In this document: one piece after another, positions 34,135-43,075 of the stretch
How the letters are laid out: each line of letters starts with the position of its first letter
Position numbering within the stretch: the first letter of the stretch is position 1
DNA from: Streptomyces fradiae ATCC 10745 = DSM 40063
Lineage (GTDB): Bacteria > Actinomycetota > Actinomycetes > Streptomycetales > Streptomycetaceae
Assembly: GCF_008704425.1 (NCBI RefSeq)
Contig: NZ_CP023696.1
Span: forward strand, 620,001-684,000
DNA length: 64,000 nucleotides
Direction of reading: 5' to 3'
Made by a program: the position numbers and the translations under genes
The notes under the pieces: model-generated
Database searches by the model: none
Seen by the model: only the letters and a program-made list of their open reading frames with translations
What the model was told of the DNA's origin: nothing

Positions 34135-35011
34135 GTGACCGCCCTGGCGCACCCCCTCGTTCGCGAGGGCAAGACCGTCCACCTCACCCTCGCCGTCGAG
34201 TCGGCGGAACTCCGGATCGCAGTCGGCCCGCAGAGCGACACCCGCCTCCACGAACTCTTCGAGGAGCCGTGCGCGACGGTCGTCCGCACGGCATTGGAAC
34301 GGGAACAGGCCTGGCCGGGACACCGCTCGATCACCTACAACCCGATGGACGGCCTCGGGCCGGACACCGTCCTGCTCATCGAGGATCACGCCTTGCGCGA
34401 GGACGGTGAGGGCCGCAGGGGGCCGATGCTCTCTCGGCGCCTGGTCCTGCTCAACCGGCACCAGATCTCCGGCCGCCGCGGGCTGATCGTTACCGGCCAG
34501 GCCGGGACCGGCAAGACGACCGCCATCGCCCGGCTCGGCCTCAACCATGAACTCCTGGTCCGTAAACGGCTCGGCCCGGCCGCCGCGGGACGGCTGCCGG
34601 TCGTCTACGTCACCGTCCCGCCCCGGGCCACCCCGAAGATGCTCGCCATCGAGTTTGCCCGGTTCCTCGGCCTCTTGGTCGTCCGGCAGGAGACCCAGAC
34701 CTCCCTCACCGACGCCGTCTGCGGCCTGCTGATCAAAATGCGGGTCGAACTCGCGCTCGTCGACGAGATCCACAACCTCAACCTCGCGATCCAGGCCGGG
34801 CCAGCAGATCTCCGGCCGATACGCCGTCACCGACACCGAACCGTTCGCCTACGGCACCTCCGCACAGCGACAGAACTGGCGCAACCTGATCGCCTCGCTC
34901 GAAGACGCCCTACGACTGCACCGGCACAAGCCCGGCAGCCTGGTCAAGCTCGACGGCTACCTCCACTGGCTTCGTTCACTTCAGGCGGTTCTGGCTCAGC
35001 TTCCGTGCTGA
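34135..35011 (+). pseudogene. TniB-like AAA ATPase, inactivated by an internal deletion and frameshift
   Basis: The frame shows the ATPase of Tn7/Tn552-type transposition modules: Walker A GLIVTGQAGTGKTTAIARLG, KMLAIEFARFLGL, and Walker B LALVDEIHNLNLA. Just after this, about 34795, roughly 50 family residues are missing and the homology continues in another frame: QQISGRYAVTDTEPFAYGTS, then LEDALRLHRHKPGSLVKLDG, ending at TGA 35009-35011 and lacking the final helices. The original frame runs on as an unrelated Arg-rich tail to 35136. The first 75 residues before the ATPase also look non-native. No intact transposase partner is nearby. Confidence 0.8.
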
Positions 35012-35022
35012 GTGACGCTCCG

Positions 35023-35280
35023 TTACGACTGGACGTCGAAGAGGGCAATGGACGGGGGCGGCGGGACAAGCACTGCACGAAGGCGCGTCAGTATGGCTCG
35101 CCACTGCTTCCAGTCCTCCGGGTCGACCCAGTTTGAGGCCGGCCCATCCTCGTCACCGACGATGCGGGCGAGGGCTTCGTCGGCGAGTACCCGAAGGTCT
35201 GAAGGGAACACGGGCATCGCTGTTTCCGGGCCGTAGGACATGTCGACGGGTTCACCTCCCGGGCATTGCGCCGCGATCAA
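35023..35280 (-). CDS. Hypothetical protein
   Basis: An 85-residue acidic frame between two pseudogenes. MPVFPSDLRVLADEALARIV, then DWKQWRAILTRLRAVLV, looks like a short helical protein. Not recognised. It could be the end of a disrupted gene. Confidence 0.35.
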   Translation of the reverse strand: MIAAQCPGGEPVDMSYGPETAMPVFPSDLRVLADEALARIVGDEDGPASNWVDPEDWKQWRAILTRLRAVLVPPPPSIALFDVQS

Positions 35281-35325
35281 AGCGGCTTGAGCCGGAGCTG
35301 TTCGATCTCGGTCAGCGTCTCGGGT

Positions 35326-36461
35326 CGGAAGCTACTGATACTCGACTGGGGCGGCGGCACGATCGACGTCACCTTGCTGGACTACGATGGAAAACACTTC
35401 GAGGAGCTCTCTTCTCGCGGTATCACGGCGCTTGGCGGCCTTGAGTTCGACGAAACACTGGCGCGGATCGTATTGGAAAAAGGCTCGGTGAGATCCCCGA
35501 CAAGATGCCACGGGAAGAGCGCAACAGATGGCGCAGGGACGTAGAGCTAACGAAGATCTCACTTTCGCGACGGGACCTCTTGGAGGTTCCTCTCGATATC
35601 CCGGCTCTTGGAAAGTCCCTTACGATCTCACGTAATGAGTACACCACGGCAGTCGCTCCGTTGATCGAGCGAGCGATGGAACCGCTGACGCAGTGCCTGC
35701 GGGACACAGGCATCGCCCCGGCCAGCGTCGACGCGGTCCTGATGATCGGCGGCACTTCCCAGATCCCCGAGGCTCGGGACGCAATCGCGAACGTCTTCGG
35801 CGCCGATCGGATCATCCCACCGGAACTCTGCAACCCCATGACAGCAGTGGCTCGTGGCGCGGCAGTCTACTCTGCCGCGCTTGATGATCCCGACCACAAG
35901 GACCGCTTCAGCCTGGTCACCAACTACGACCTAGGGACCGCCTTTGCCGCAGGTCCGCGCAAGGGATTCCAGCCGGTGATCCACCGGAACCGGACTCTCG
36001 CCGCAACAGGTGAGCGCCGCTTCATTCCCTCACGCCCTTATGCTTCCTCCGTGGCCGTAGAGATCATCGAAGGCGAGCCAGGATACCCTGCCGACAGCGA
36101 TCGCGCTTTCCCTCTTGCCCGTCTAGAAGTGAGGCTCCCGAGGCCCGAGCAGGATCCCGAGCGCAATGCCGTACTCGTCCGATTCCTCTATGATCACAGC
36201 GGGATCCTCGCTGTCAAGGTTACACACGAGGAAACCCAGCGCCTTCTCTTCAGCGGCGAGAGCGATTCCTTCGGAAAGGACGGAACGCCCCTTCAGGAAG
36301 GCCTGCAGGGAGAGCTGGCCCGGCTCCTCTCCCACATGGATGTTCCATTGATCGAGAAGGGCGAGCAGCCGGAAGGGCCGAACGAAGCGAAGAGGCAGGA
36401 GGAAAGCCCCCTCTTCGGCCCCGACCTCACCGTGAACGGCACCCCTCAAGCGAGGATGTAA
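35326..36461 (+). pseudogene. Hsp70/DnaK-like gene, 5'-truncated and frameshifted
   Basis: The first part reads KLLILDWGGGTIDVTLLDYD, the second phosphate-binding motif of Hsp70/actin-fold ATPases, then GGLEFDETLARIVLEK. The frame breaks at AAAAA (35477-35481). With one more A it would continue as RLGEIPDKMPREERNRWRR into the intact downstream frame (35505-36461). That frame has LLEVPLDIPALGK, VLMIGGTSQIPEARDAIANV (adenosine site) and a divergent substrate-domain-like C-terminus. The first roughly 180 residues of the ATPase domain are absent. Low GC for this genome suggests transfer. A strong terminator follows. Confidence 0.8.
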
Positions 36462-36463
36462 CT

Positions 36464-36500
36464 AATATTGGCGGGAACCTCTGGGGTTCCCGCCAATATT
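36464..36500. terminator. Bidirectional 16-bp hairpin terminator
   Basis: Perfect arms AATATTGGCGGGAACC (36464-36479) and GGTTCCCGCCAATATT (36485-36500) with a five-base loop, between the convergent Hsp70-like remnant and the methyltransferase gene. The A/T ends give U tracts in both directions. Confidence 0.9.
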
Positions 36501-36540
36501 CAGGCGATCAATTCAGGATAAAAAGTCCCGACCAGAAGAG

Positions 36541-37899
36541 TCAGCTGATCTTGGAGCGGTGCTGGCTGAAGAGGTCGTGGCGCTGGTGGTCGTCCTGGCC
36601 TACGAATGCTTTGAACTCGCCGATGCTGTATGCGACGGCTCCGTTGGAACGCGTCACCGCGGTCATCTCGAAGTCGTGCTTCAGGTGGTTGAGGTGCCGC
36701 TCGACCGTCGGCTGGTCCATGACTGTTCCCGATGCTTCGAGTTTGGCCATGATCTGCTCGACCGACAGTGCCCGCGCGCTGCTGCGCAGCAGCTTGTACA
36801 CGGGGTCGGTAACGGCGTCAGCGGTCTCGACAAGCTCTCGGGGCTCGCCGACCTTGTTCAGCGCGTTCCTGATCGATACACCGAGGGCCTTGGCCACGGG
36901 CGGCGGAAACGCATTTCCGATCTGGCGGTACACGCTGGTCTTCAGGCCGTGGAACCTCCAGCGGAAGTCGTCTTCGCCTCCATCGCCCTCGCTATCCGCG
37001 TCCTGCCAGCCCTGGATGCGGGCAACCATGGTCGTGGTCAGCTTCGGGAACGGCCGGCCTTCGACGACAGGAGGGCCGGTGACCGGAGGCGCCTCATTGG
37101 CCACACCCATTGCATCTACGCCCATCTCTGCCCATGCGCGCTTAGCGCGCGTGGGGCCGAGGTCGGCGCCACCGTGCTTCTTCGACCCGCCGACGATAGT
37201 GGGCGCGATGCCTGTAGCTGAGTCAGCCCATTCCCGAGCGCCCTTCCAGCCCCTCTCCGCCATGAGATCCACCAAGAGCTCGCCTACAGACTTGGCGCTC
37301 CCCGGTCGGCGCTCCGGCCACTCGAAGTACGGAGCGAACTCCCGCTGGAGCGCAACCAGGACGAAGCGCGGACGCAACTGGGAGACCCCGAAGTCGTCTG
37401 CCTGGAGGAGCTGCCACTCTGCGATGTAACCGTGCTCCTTGAGCCGGTCGAGTACGTGCTGGCGGTAGCCCGCGAAACGGTTGGCACTGAGGCCGCGTAC
37501 GTTCTCCAGAAGCAGTGCCTTCGGCTGCACCTTGCCGCAGAGCTCGATGGCCCAAGCGAACAGGTCGCGCTCGTCGTTCGTACCCAGCTGCTTCCCTGCG
37601 ATGCTGAAGGGAGGGCACGGGACTCCACCTGCGAGGAGATCGACCTGCTCCGCATCGATGGCCGGGTTCCAGACCTCAAGGTCGGCGACATCGCCGACCC
37701 TGACAGACGCCTGCGCTTCTTCCTCACTGTAACCGAGGAACTCCACAAGGTTGCAGCGCAGAGTCTTAGCGGCGTGGGGGTCCAGCTCGACAGCAAGGCG
37801 GTGGCGGAAACCTGCCCGTTCCAGTCCGAGGGACTGGCCGCCCGCACCCGCGCAGATCTCGACGACCTCAAGCGGCTTCGCAGGCTCGATGGCCGACAT
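36541..37899 (-). CDS. DNA (cytosine-5-)-methyltransferase
   Basis: A 452-residue Dcm/M.HhaI-type enzyme that would methylate cytosine C5 in a specific site. Motif I is CAGAGGQSLGLERAGF and motif IV is GGVPCPPFS (catalytic Cys). LLENVRG is motif VI, LRPRFVLVAL motif VIII and YRQIGNAFPPPVAKALG motif X. After the catalytic core, about 90 C-terminal residues (SARALSVEQIMAKLEASGTV, then ERHLNHLKHDFEMTAVTR) look like a winged-helix domain, which is unusual. It is downstream of the HNH-like gene on the same strand with a 236-base gap. A Vsr gene elsewhere in the island fits a 5mC-based system. Confidence 0.92.
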   Translation of the reverse strand: MSAIEPAKPLEVVEICAGAGGQSLGLERAGFRHRLAVELDPHAAKTLRCNLVEFLGYSEEEAQASVRVGDVADLEVWNPAIDAEQVDLLAGGVPCPPFSIAGKQLGTNDERDLFAWAIELCGKVQPKALLLENVRGLSANRFAGYRQHVLDRLKEHGYIAEWQLLQADDFGVSQLRPRFVLVALQREFAPYFEWPERRPGSAKSVGELLVDLMAERGWKGAREWADSATGIAPTIVGGSKKHGGADLGPTRAKRAWAEMGVDAMGVANEAPPVTGPPVVEGRPFPKLTTTMVARIQGWQDADSEGDGGEDDFRWRFHGLKTSVYRQIGNAFPPPVAKALGVSIRNALNKVGEPRELVETADAVTDPVYKLLRSSARALSVEQIMAKLEASGTVMDQPTVERHLNHLKHDFEMTAVTRSNGAVAYSIGEFKAFVGQDDHQRHDLFSQHRSKIS

Positions 37900-38135
37900 A
37901 CCGATCTCCCTCCGGGTACGCCAGGATCCCTAGCGCAGAACTAGCGGTGCCGTTGCAGCCGCCTTAGTGGACACACAGGCATCCGGCAGCGCAGGCTCCG
38001 CGGCAGCACCATAACCGCAGGTAGTGGTAGAGCGGTGGCCATTCACCACTGCATGCCGGACAAGGATGCGCAGTCTACGCGGCAGGACCGACAGCTTCCA
38101 TTTGAACGCCCAGGGCGGGAGCGCTCCAGCGCTGG

Positions 38136-38873
38136 TCAGATATCCAGCGCTGCGCGGACCTGCTGCCTGGCGTCCCAGGGAAGGCAGCGGTAGGCGTTCC
38201 ACGCCCTCTCAAGCGGCGTCGAACCCCGGCGCTCCCGTTCGGCCCAGCGCGCCAGCCGCTGCCGGTCAGCCGGATCCAGGTTCTTGATCTCGGCGAGGAC
38301 CTCGTCAGCACGCACAGGCTGGCCGTTGCTGCCGACACGGCATCGCTTGCACTCCGTGACGAGCAGCGTCTCTTCCTTGCCATCAGGAAGGATGGTGGCC
38401 CGTTGGACGACCGACAGCACTGCCGTCTGGTTCGAATCGTCGATGTACGGCTCCGCGCCACCGATGCCGCACACCGTGCACATGTAGCCGTCCCGCTCGT
38501 ACACCTCCCGCGTCTGCTTGGTGGTGGGCCTCTTATGCGGCGCGGCTGCTCTGCGGGCCACAGGGTCCCAGACGGGCACCCCCGCCTTCACGAACCTCTG
38601 GTCCTCGGCCATGAGCGAGGCGTCTTCCGTGTTCGTGAGGATGACCCACTGGAAGTCCCGGAGGTCTCGGAGGCGGCGGTCGGCCTGGGAGATGCCGGGG
38701 AACGCCTCGCGGAGCTGCTCCTTGGTGAAGGTGTTGCCTTCGCCGACCTCCTGGACGAGCCACAGCGCGCCCCTGATCATGGTTCCGCCCTTGAGTTCTG
38801 GGTCGTTCCAAGCGGGGAGGGTCACCTCTGCTCCGTTCTTCCGGTGCTCAGATGCCCGATTCTGGATGATCAC
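38136..38873 (-). CDS. HNH-like zinc-ribbon protein, possible restriction nuclease
   Basis: A 245-residue protein from a GTG start. Residues 30-120 are helical (GALWLVQEVGEGNTFTKEQL; ISQADRRLRDLRDFQWVILT). A treble-clef-like zinc module follows: RDGYMCTVCGIGG and VTECKRCRVGSNG give two CxxC pairs. Between them, where HNH nucleases have a catalytic HH or DH before a Pro loop, this protein has LSVVQRATILPDG, so the usual catalytic His is not visible. It may be a nuclease with altered active site or a DNA-binding partner. It is divergent from the ParB-like gene with 75 bases between starts. Confidence 0.7.
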   Translation of the reverse strand: MIIQNRASEHRKNGAEVTLPAWNDPELKGGTMIRGALWLVQEVGEGNTFTKEQLREAFPGISQADRRLRDLRDFQWVILTNTEDASLMAEDQRFVKAGVPVWDPVARRAAAPHKRPTTKQTREVYERDGYMCTVCGIGGAEPYIDDSNQTAVLSVVQRATILPDGKEETLLVTECKRCRVGSNGQPVRADEVLAEIKNLDPADRQRLARWAERERRGSTPLERAWNAYRCLPWDARQQVRAALDI

Positions 38874-38948
38874 CAGTCCGCTTGTCAGTGGTTCCTGTCA
38901 TTATTCCTGGCGAGTGAGTGCGACTGCTGATGAGGAGAGGGTCTGTCT

Positions 38949-40361
38949 ATGACTGTGAAGTTCGGTGTCCCGCCCGAGGGTGAGCGGATCCGGTCCATGG
39001 TCGAGGAACGGCTCAAGCAGGCCATGGCCGACAACGGCGCCAAGGTCACGGTGGACTGGCGCGGGGAGCAGAAGCACCTGAACGTGATCTCCATGCCGGT
39101 GGACCTCCTCTACTTCAACCCCGACACCCACCGCATCCGAGCGCAGCGCACCCTGAGCCCCGAGCAGAACCGGGTGCTGGAAGAGCAGCCCTGGAGCGAG
39201 CCCGCTCAGGAGTACCTCGCCGACCTCCTCAGCTGCAGTCCGTCGAATCCGAGCCAGATCGACCCGGACTTCATTGCGCTGCAGGACGAGCTCGACGACT
39301 TCGGGCAGAAGGAACCCGGCATCATCAGCCCCGACGGCATCCTCGTCGACGGCAACACCCGCTGCGCCGCCATGCGCAAAATCGGCATCAAGGACATCCG
39401 TGTCGGTGTGCTGCCGTCTGACACCTCCCGGAGCGACATCAACAGTGTCGAGCTCGCGCTCCAGCTGCGGCGGGACAAGCGGCGCGAGTACTCCTACATC
39501 AACCGCCTTATCGCGATCGAGGAGGAGCTGGCGAACGGGCGCCGGGCAGAAGACGTCGCACGGGACTTCAACATCAAGTCCACCACGCTCCGCCAGGACC
39601 GGTGGGTCTACGAGCTGATCATCAACGCCATCGAGCGCAGCAAGGACCCGGTCAGCGGCGTCGAACTGCGGCTGGTGGACTTCGAGGACCACCAGGAGAA
39701 GCTGCGCGAACTGCAGCGCGACTACACGAAGCTCGCGAAGACGGACCCGGATGCGGCCGAGCAGCTGAAGGAGTCCCGGCTCGCAATGGTCGTCCTGAAC
39801 TACCCGAAGACGTCGGTCCGACTCGCTGAGGCCGACTTCCACACCCGCTATGTCGACGAGCGGCTGCCAGAGAACCTTCGTCCGGTCGCGCAGGCAGCCG
39901 CCGCAGTCTCCATCCCCGGCCTGCCCGGCGTAGCGGTCCCTGACGCTACCTCTACCGTGAAAACGATCCGGGCCCTCACCGACAGCCTGCTGCAGGCCAA
40001 GGCCGCGTCCCTGGCCGGGGACAAGCTCGCGCCCTCGGACGTCACCCAGGCCGCCGCAAAGATCAAGGCGGCCCGCAGCACGTTCGACGTCGCTGTGAAG
40101 ATGGCCGGCCAGAACGCCCAGTTGCAGAAGCGGAAGATCGCGGTACCAGAGCGCCTGACGGACGCGGCCGACTACGTGAACCAGTGTGCGGCGGAGTTCG
40201 CCGAGGCCAAGGCGAAGCGCGCCCTCGACGAGGACGCTTTCGACGACGCCCTGCTCACCCTCCGTGCGAGCCTCGCGCGCCTGGCCAAGCAGGCAGGCCG
40301 CACGTTCAGCTCGCCGGGGGACGGCGTCGAGTGGCTGCTCAACGCCGTCCGGGAGAGCTGA
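38949..40361 (+). CDS. ParB/DGQHR-like nuclease-fold protein
   Basis: A 470-residue protein. The N-terminal half resembles ParB/Srx or DndB-like domains: VDLLYFNPDTHRIRAQ, then PDGILVDGNTRCAAMRKIGI (residues 129-148), where DGNTR corresponds to the GERR/DGQHR phosphate-contact motif. A helical part with VARDFNIKSTTLRQDRWVYE could be a helix-turn-helix. The rest is helical, with a RRDKRREYSYINRL basic stretch. It is first in a three-gene operon: its stop overlaps the helicase start (TGATG). A role in DNA recognition or gating for the helicase is likely, but not proven. Confidence 0.72.
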   Translation: MTVKFGVPPEGERIRSMVEERLKQAMADNGAKVTVDWRGEQKHLNVISMPVDLLYFNPDTHRIRAQRTLSPEQNRVLEEQPWSEPAQEYLADLLSCSPSNPSQIDPDFIALQDELDDFGQKEPGIISPDGILVDGNTRCAAMRKIGIKDIRVGVLPSDTSRSDINSVELALQLRRDKRREYSYINRLIAIEEELANGRRAEDVARDFNIKSTTLRQDRWVYELIINAIERSKDPVSGVELRLVDFEDHQEKLRELQRDYTKLAKTDPDAAEQLKESRLAMVVLNYPKTSVRLAEADFHTRYVDERLPENLRPVAQAAAAVSIPGLPGVAVPDATSTVKTIRALTDSLLQAKAASLAGDKLAPSDVTQAAAKIKAARSTFDVAVKMAGQNAQLQKRKIAVPERLTDAADYVNQCAAEFAEAKAKRALDEDAFDDALLTLRASLARLAKQAGRTFSSPGDGVEWLLNAVRES

Positions 40362-42187
40362 TGACCTCAAGTACGCCGAGCTTGGAGATCAGGTTCGGGG
40401 ACAGCGTGACGAAGGCCCGGCTGCGGGCCGGCGCCGGGCACGAGGGCGATCTGCGCCGCCTCGCCCTGCGCTTCCGCAGCAGTGTGCAGCGCTCTCCTGG
40501 GAGCATGGACGTCGACATCGACGACCTGCTCACGAACCTCGTGGCACTGGCGACCTGGCCTGCCCAGGCAAGCGTTTCATGGGACAGCCAGCTGGCCGCC
40601 CTCGCAACGGACTCCGCTGTGGACGCCCAGACCGTGGCCGACCGCCTCGACCCTCTGTCCAAAGGCGTCAGCGAAGTGCGGGACGACGAGGTCGACGGGC
40701 TGCTCGGGCCCTCCTGGACCGCCGGCCTCACGGCATTCCAGCGCAGGGACATCGCCAAGCTCCTCTCGCTGCGCCATGGTGCGAACTTCTCCGTCCCCGG
40801 TGCCGGCAAGACGCGCGTCGGCCTCGCCGTGTTCCATGCGCTGCGCCGTACCAAGGGCATTGAGCGCCTGCTGATCGTCGGGCCGAAGTCCTGCTACGAG
40901 TCGTGGCAGTACGAGAACACCCAGTGCTTCGACGAGCCGCTGCGCATGGAGGTCCTGTCCCGGAACGTCGACCCGGCCGCGGACGCCCTCATCGTGAACT
41001 ACGAGCGCCTCAGCCCGTCGGTCAACGAGCTCGGCCAGTGGCTCACGGCGCGCCCTTCCATGATCCTCCTTGACGAGGCGCACCGGATGAAGCTCGGGGC
41101 CGAGGGGACGTACGGGGCGGCCTGCCTCGCCCTGGGCCCGCGGGCCCGCCACCGGCTGATCCTGACCGGTACTCCAGCGCCGAACGGTGTCAAGGACATC
41201 GAGAACCTCTTCGGTTTCGTGTGGCCTGGGCACGGCCGCCAGAAGGTGACGCAGGCTGTGGCCGGCGGCGACCTCGCCAAAGCGAGCCAGGTCCTGCGCC
41301 CGCTGTTCACCCGCACCACCAAGGGCGAACTGGGCCTGCCCCCAGTGACGACAACCCTCCGGACGCTTCCGATGCCTCCGCTGCACCAGGAGGTCTACGA
41401 AGCCCTGGTCGGCCGGTTCTCGGCGCGGGCGGCCGGAGCCGAAGACGACTTCCAGGCTCTCGGCAAGATCATCGTCTACATGCTGATGGCGGCTACCAGT
41501 CCTGCCCTGCTCGCCGTCGGTACGACGCGGTACGAACCCCTGATGTACCAGGTCCCGCCCCTGGCCGTCCCTGAAGGGAGCCCTCTTTTCGACCTCATGC
41601 GGGACCTCCCGAGCTATGAGATGTCGCCGAAGTACCGCGAGGTCCTGGCCATCGTCGCGGAGAACGCGGCCAAGGGTCGCAAGACCCTGGTGTGGTCCAC
41701 GTTCATCCGCAGCCTGAACACGCTGGAGAGGATGCTCAAGGAGTTCCGCCCGGCAATGGTCCACGGAGGCACAGAAGACCGCGAAGCAGAGATCGAGCGC
41801 TTCCGGAATGACCCGGACTGCATGGTGCTGCTCTCCAACCCGGCTACGCTCGGCGAAGGCATCAGCCTGCACCATGACTGCCACGACGCGGTGTACGTCG
41901 ACCGCGACTTCGCGGCCGGACGCTTCCTGCAGAGCCTCGACCGGATCCACCGCCTCGGCCTCGCGCCCGAAACCGAGACCCGGGTCACCGTGCTCGCCTC
42001 TGAGGGGAGTATCGACGAGGTCGTCGGCCAGCGTCTGACCGACAAGCTGCTCTTCATGGGGCGCATCCTTGACGACCCCGCCGTCCAGGAGCTCGCAGAC
42101 CTCGACGACGAGCCTGCCGTCGGCGGGGGCCTCGACCAGCGGGACCTCCAGGCTCTGATGGGCCACCTCCGTGCCCATTCCGCCTAG
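40361..42187 (+). CDS. SNF2-family DEAH-box helicase/translocase
   Basis: A 608-residue superfamily 2 motor. After a 110-residue N-terminal domain come Walker A NFSVPGAGKTRVG (P-loop 145-151), motif Ia LIVGPKSC, Walker B MILLDEAHRMK (238-241), motif III LTGTPAPNG and, in the second RecA lobe, LVWSTFIRSL and VLLSNPATLGEGISLH. Motif VI is QSLDRIHRLGLAPET. It is typical of SNF2 translocases in restriction systems. It overlaps the upstream ParB-like gene by one base and the next gene by 17 bases, so the three products are made together. Confidence 0.9.
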   Translation: MTSSTPSLEIRFGDSVTKARLRAGAGHEGDLRRLALRFRSSVQRSPGSMDVDIDDLLTNLVALATWPAQASVSWDSQLAALATDSAVDAQTVADRLDPLSKGVSEVRDDEVDGLLGPSWTAGLTAFQRRDIAKLLSLRHGANFSVPGAGKTRVGLAVFHALRRTKGIERLLIVGPKSCYESWQYENTQCFDEPLRMEVLSRNVDPAADALIVNYERLSPSVNELGQWLTARPSMILLDEAHRMKLGAEGTYGAACLALGPRARHRLILTGTPAPNGVKDIENLFGFVWPGHGRQKVTQAVAGGDLAKASQVLRPLFTRTTKGELGLPPVTTTLRTLPMPPLHQEVYEALVGRFSARAAGAEDDFQALGKIIVYMLMAATSPALLAVGTTRYEPLMYQVPPLAVPEGSPLFDLMRDLPSYEMSPKYREVLAIVAENAAKGRKTLVWSTFIRSLNTLERMLKEFRPAMVHGGTEDREAEIERFRNDPDCMVLLSNPATLGEGISLHHDCHDAVYVDRDFAAGRFLQSLDRIHRLGLAPETETRVTVLASEGSIDEVVGQRLTDKLLFMGRILDDPAVQELADLDDEPAVGGGLDQRDLQALMGHLRAHSA

Positions 42188-43022
42188 CCCTGTCCTGCGT
42201 GCCGCTGTGCGGTGGCTGGAGCTGCTTCCGGACTCCAGCGCCGCACGGTGCCGCGCCTTCTTCACCCACCATGCCGATTTCAGCGATCTGACTCCCACGC
42301 AGTACGAGGCGGCGTACTCGTGGCTCGGGGAGAACGGCCTGCTCCTGGACCTGCACGACAGGACCGCGGTGAGCGAGCGCGTCTTCCGCGCCGCGCTCGC
42401 TTCCAGCGGCACGGCCTGGCTCCCGGACGCGGACGTCCTCGTACGCGGCCCGGAGGAGCTCCCGGACGACGCCCTACGCGCCGCAGAGGCACTGGGCATC
42501 CCCGAGAGGGATGCCTACGAGCAGGTCAGTGCGGTCTGGGGCAAGGTGGACACGGAGGCGCGAGCGCTCATCGGCAGCGCCGGCGAGTCGGCTCTCGTCC
42601 GCCTCATCGCTGAGGCTACGGATGCCCGGGTCGAGCACGTCGCTGCGCACTCCGACGGCTTCGGGTACGACATCGCTGTGCATTCACGGCAGCACCCGCT
42701 GCACATCGAAGCGAAGAGCACAGTGCGGCGCGGAAGGACCACCTTCTACCTGTCCCGGCACGAGTACGGGACGATGCGCCGCGATCCGGCATGGCAGCTC
42801 GTATTCGTCCAGCTCACCCGAGACCTTGATGTGACCGCGATCGCTTCCGTCTCTGCGGAATGGATCAGTCCCCAGGTACCGCAGGACAAGGGTCCCTACG
42901 GACGCTGGGAGGAATGCCGACTCGACGTTCCGCCGACCGCCCTCGTCTCCGGCATCCCGCGGCTGGCCCCTTTGCTCAGGCCGGGAGCAGCCGGGCTGCT
43001 CCTACCGGGGCAGAACAGCTGA
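42171..43022 (+). CDS. DUF3883-like PD-(D/E)XK nuclease-domain protein
   Basis: A 283-residue protein from a GTG start inside the helicase 3' end. The N-terminal 120 residues are helical, resembling a winged helix (FSDLTPTQYEAAYSWLGENG). The C-terminal half has the DUF3883 layout: GESALVRLIAEA, then HSDGFGYDIAVHSRQ and LHIEAKSTVRRG, which supply the D...ExK residues of the restriction-endonuclease fold. DUF3883 domains often accompany helicases in defence loci. It ends at a bidirectional terminator. Confidence 0.85.
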   Translation: MPIPPSPVLRAAVRWLELLPDSSAARCRAFFTHHADFSDLTPTQYEAAYSWLGENGLLLDLHDRTAVSERVFRAALASSGTAWLPDADVLVRGPEELPDDALRAAEALGIPERDAYEQVSAVWGKVDTEARALIGSAGESALVRLIAEATDARVEHVAAHSDGFGYDIAVHSRQHPLHIEAKSTVRRGRTTFYLSRHEYGTMRRDPAWQLVFVQLTRDLDVTAIASVSAEWISPQVPQDKGPYGRWEECRLDVPPTALVSGIPRLAPLLRPGAAGLLLPGQNS

Positions 43023-43063
43023 GGGCGGGAGCACCAAGCTCAGCATCGGCGCTCCCGCCCTCA
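43020..43063. terminator. Bidirectional terminator between convergent defence operons
   Basis: Thirteen-base arms TGAGGGCGGGAGC (43020-43032) and GCTCCCGCCCTCA (43051-43063) begin at the DUF3883 stop and lie between the two convergent operons. Confidence 0.85.
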
Positions 43064-43075
43064 GATAGGACGGCC

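Noticed and set aside
37930..38202. Small minus-strand ORF between the HNH-like gene and the methyltransferase
   Set aside because: Codon bias is weak, there is no ribosome site and the sequence is not protein-like. Treated as intergenic.
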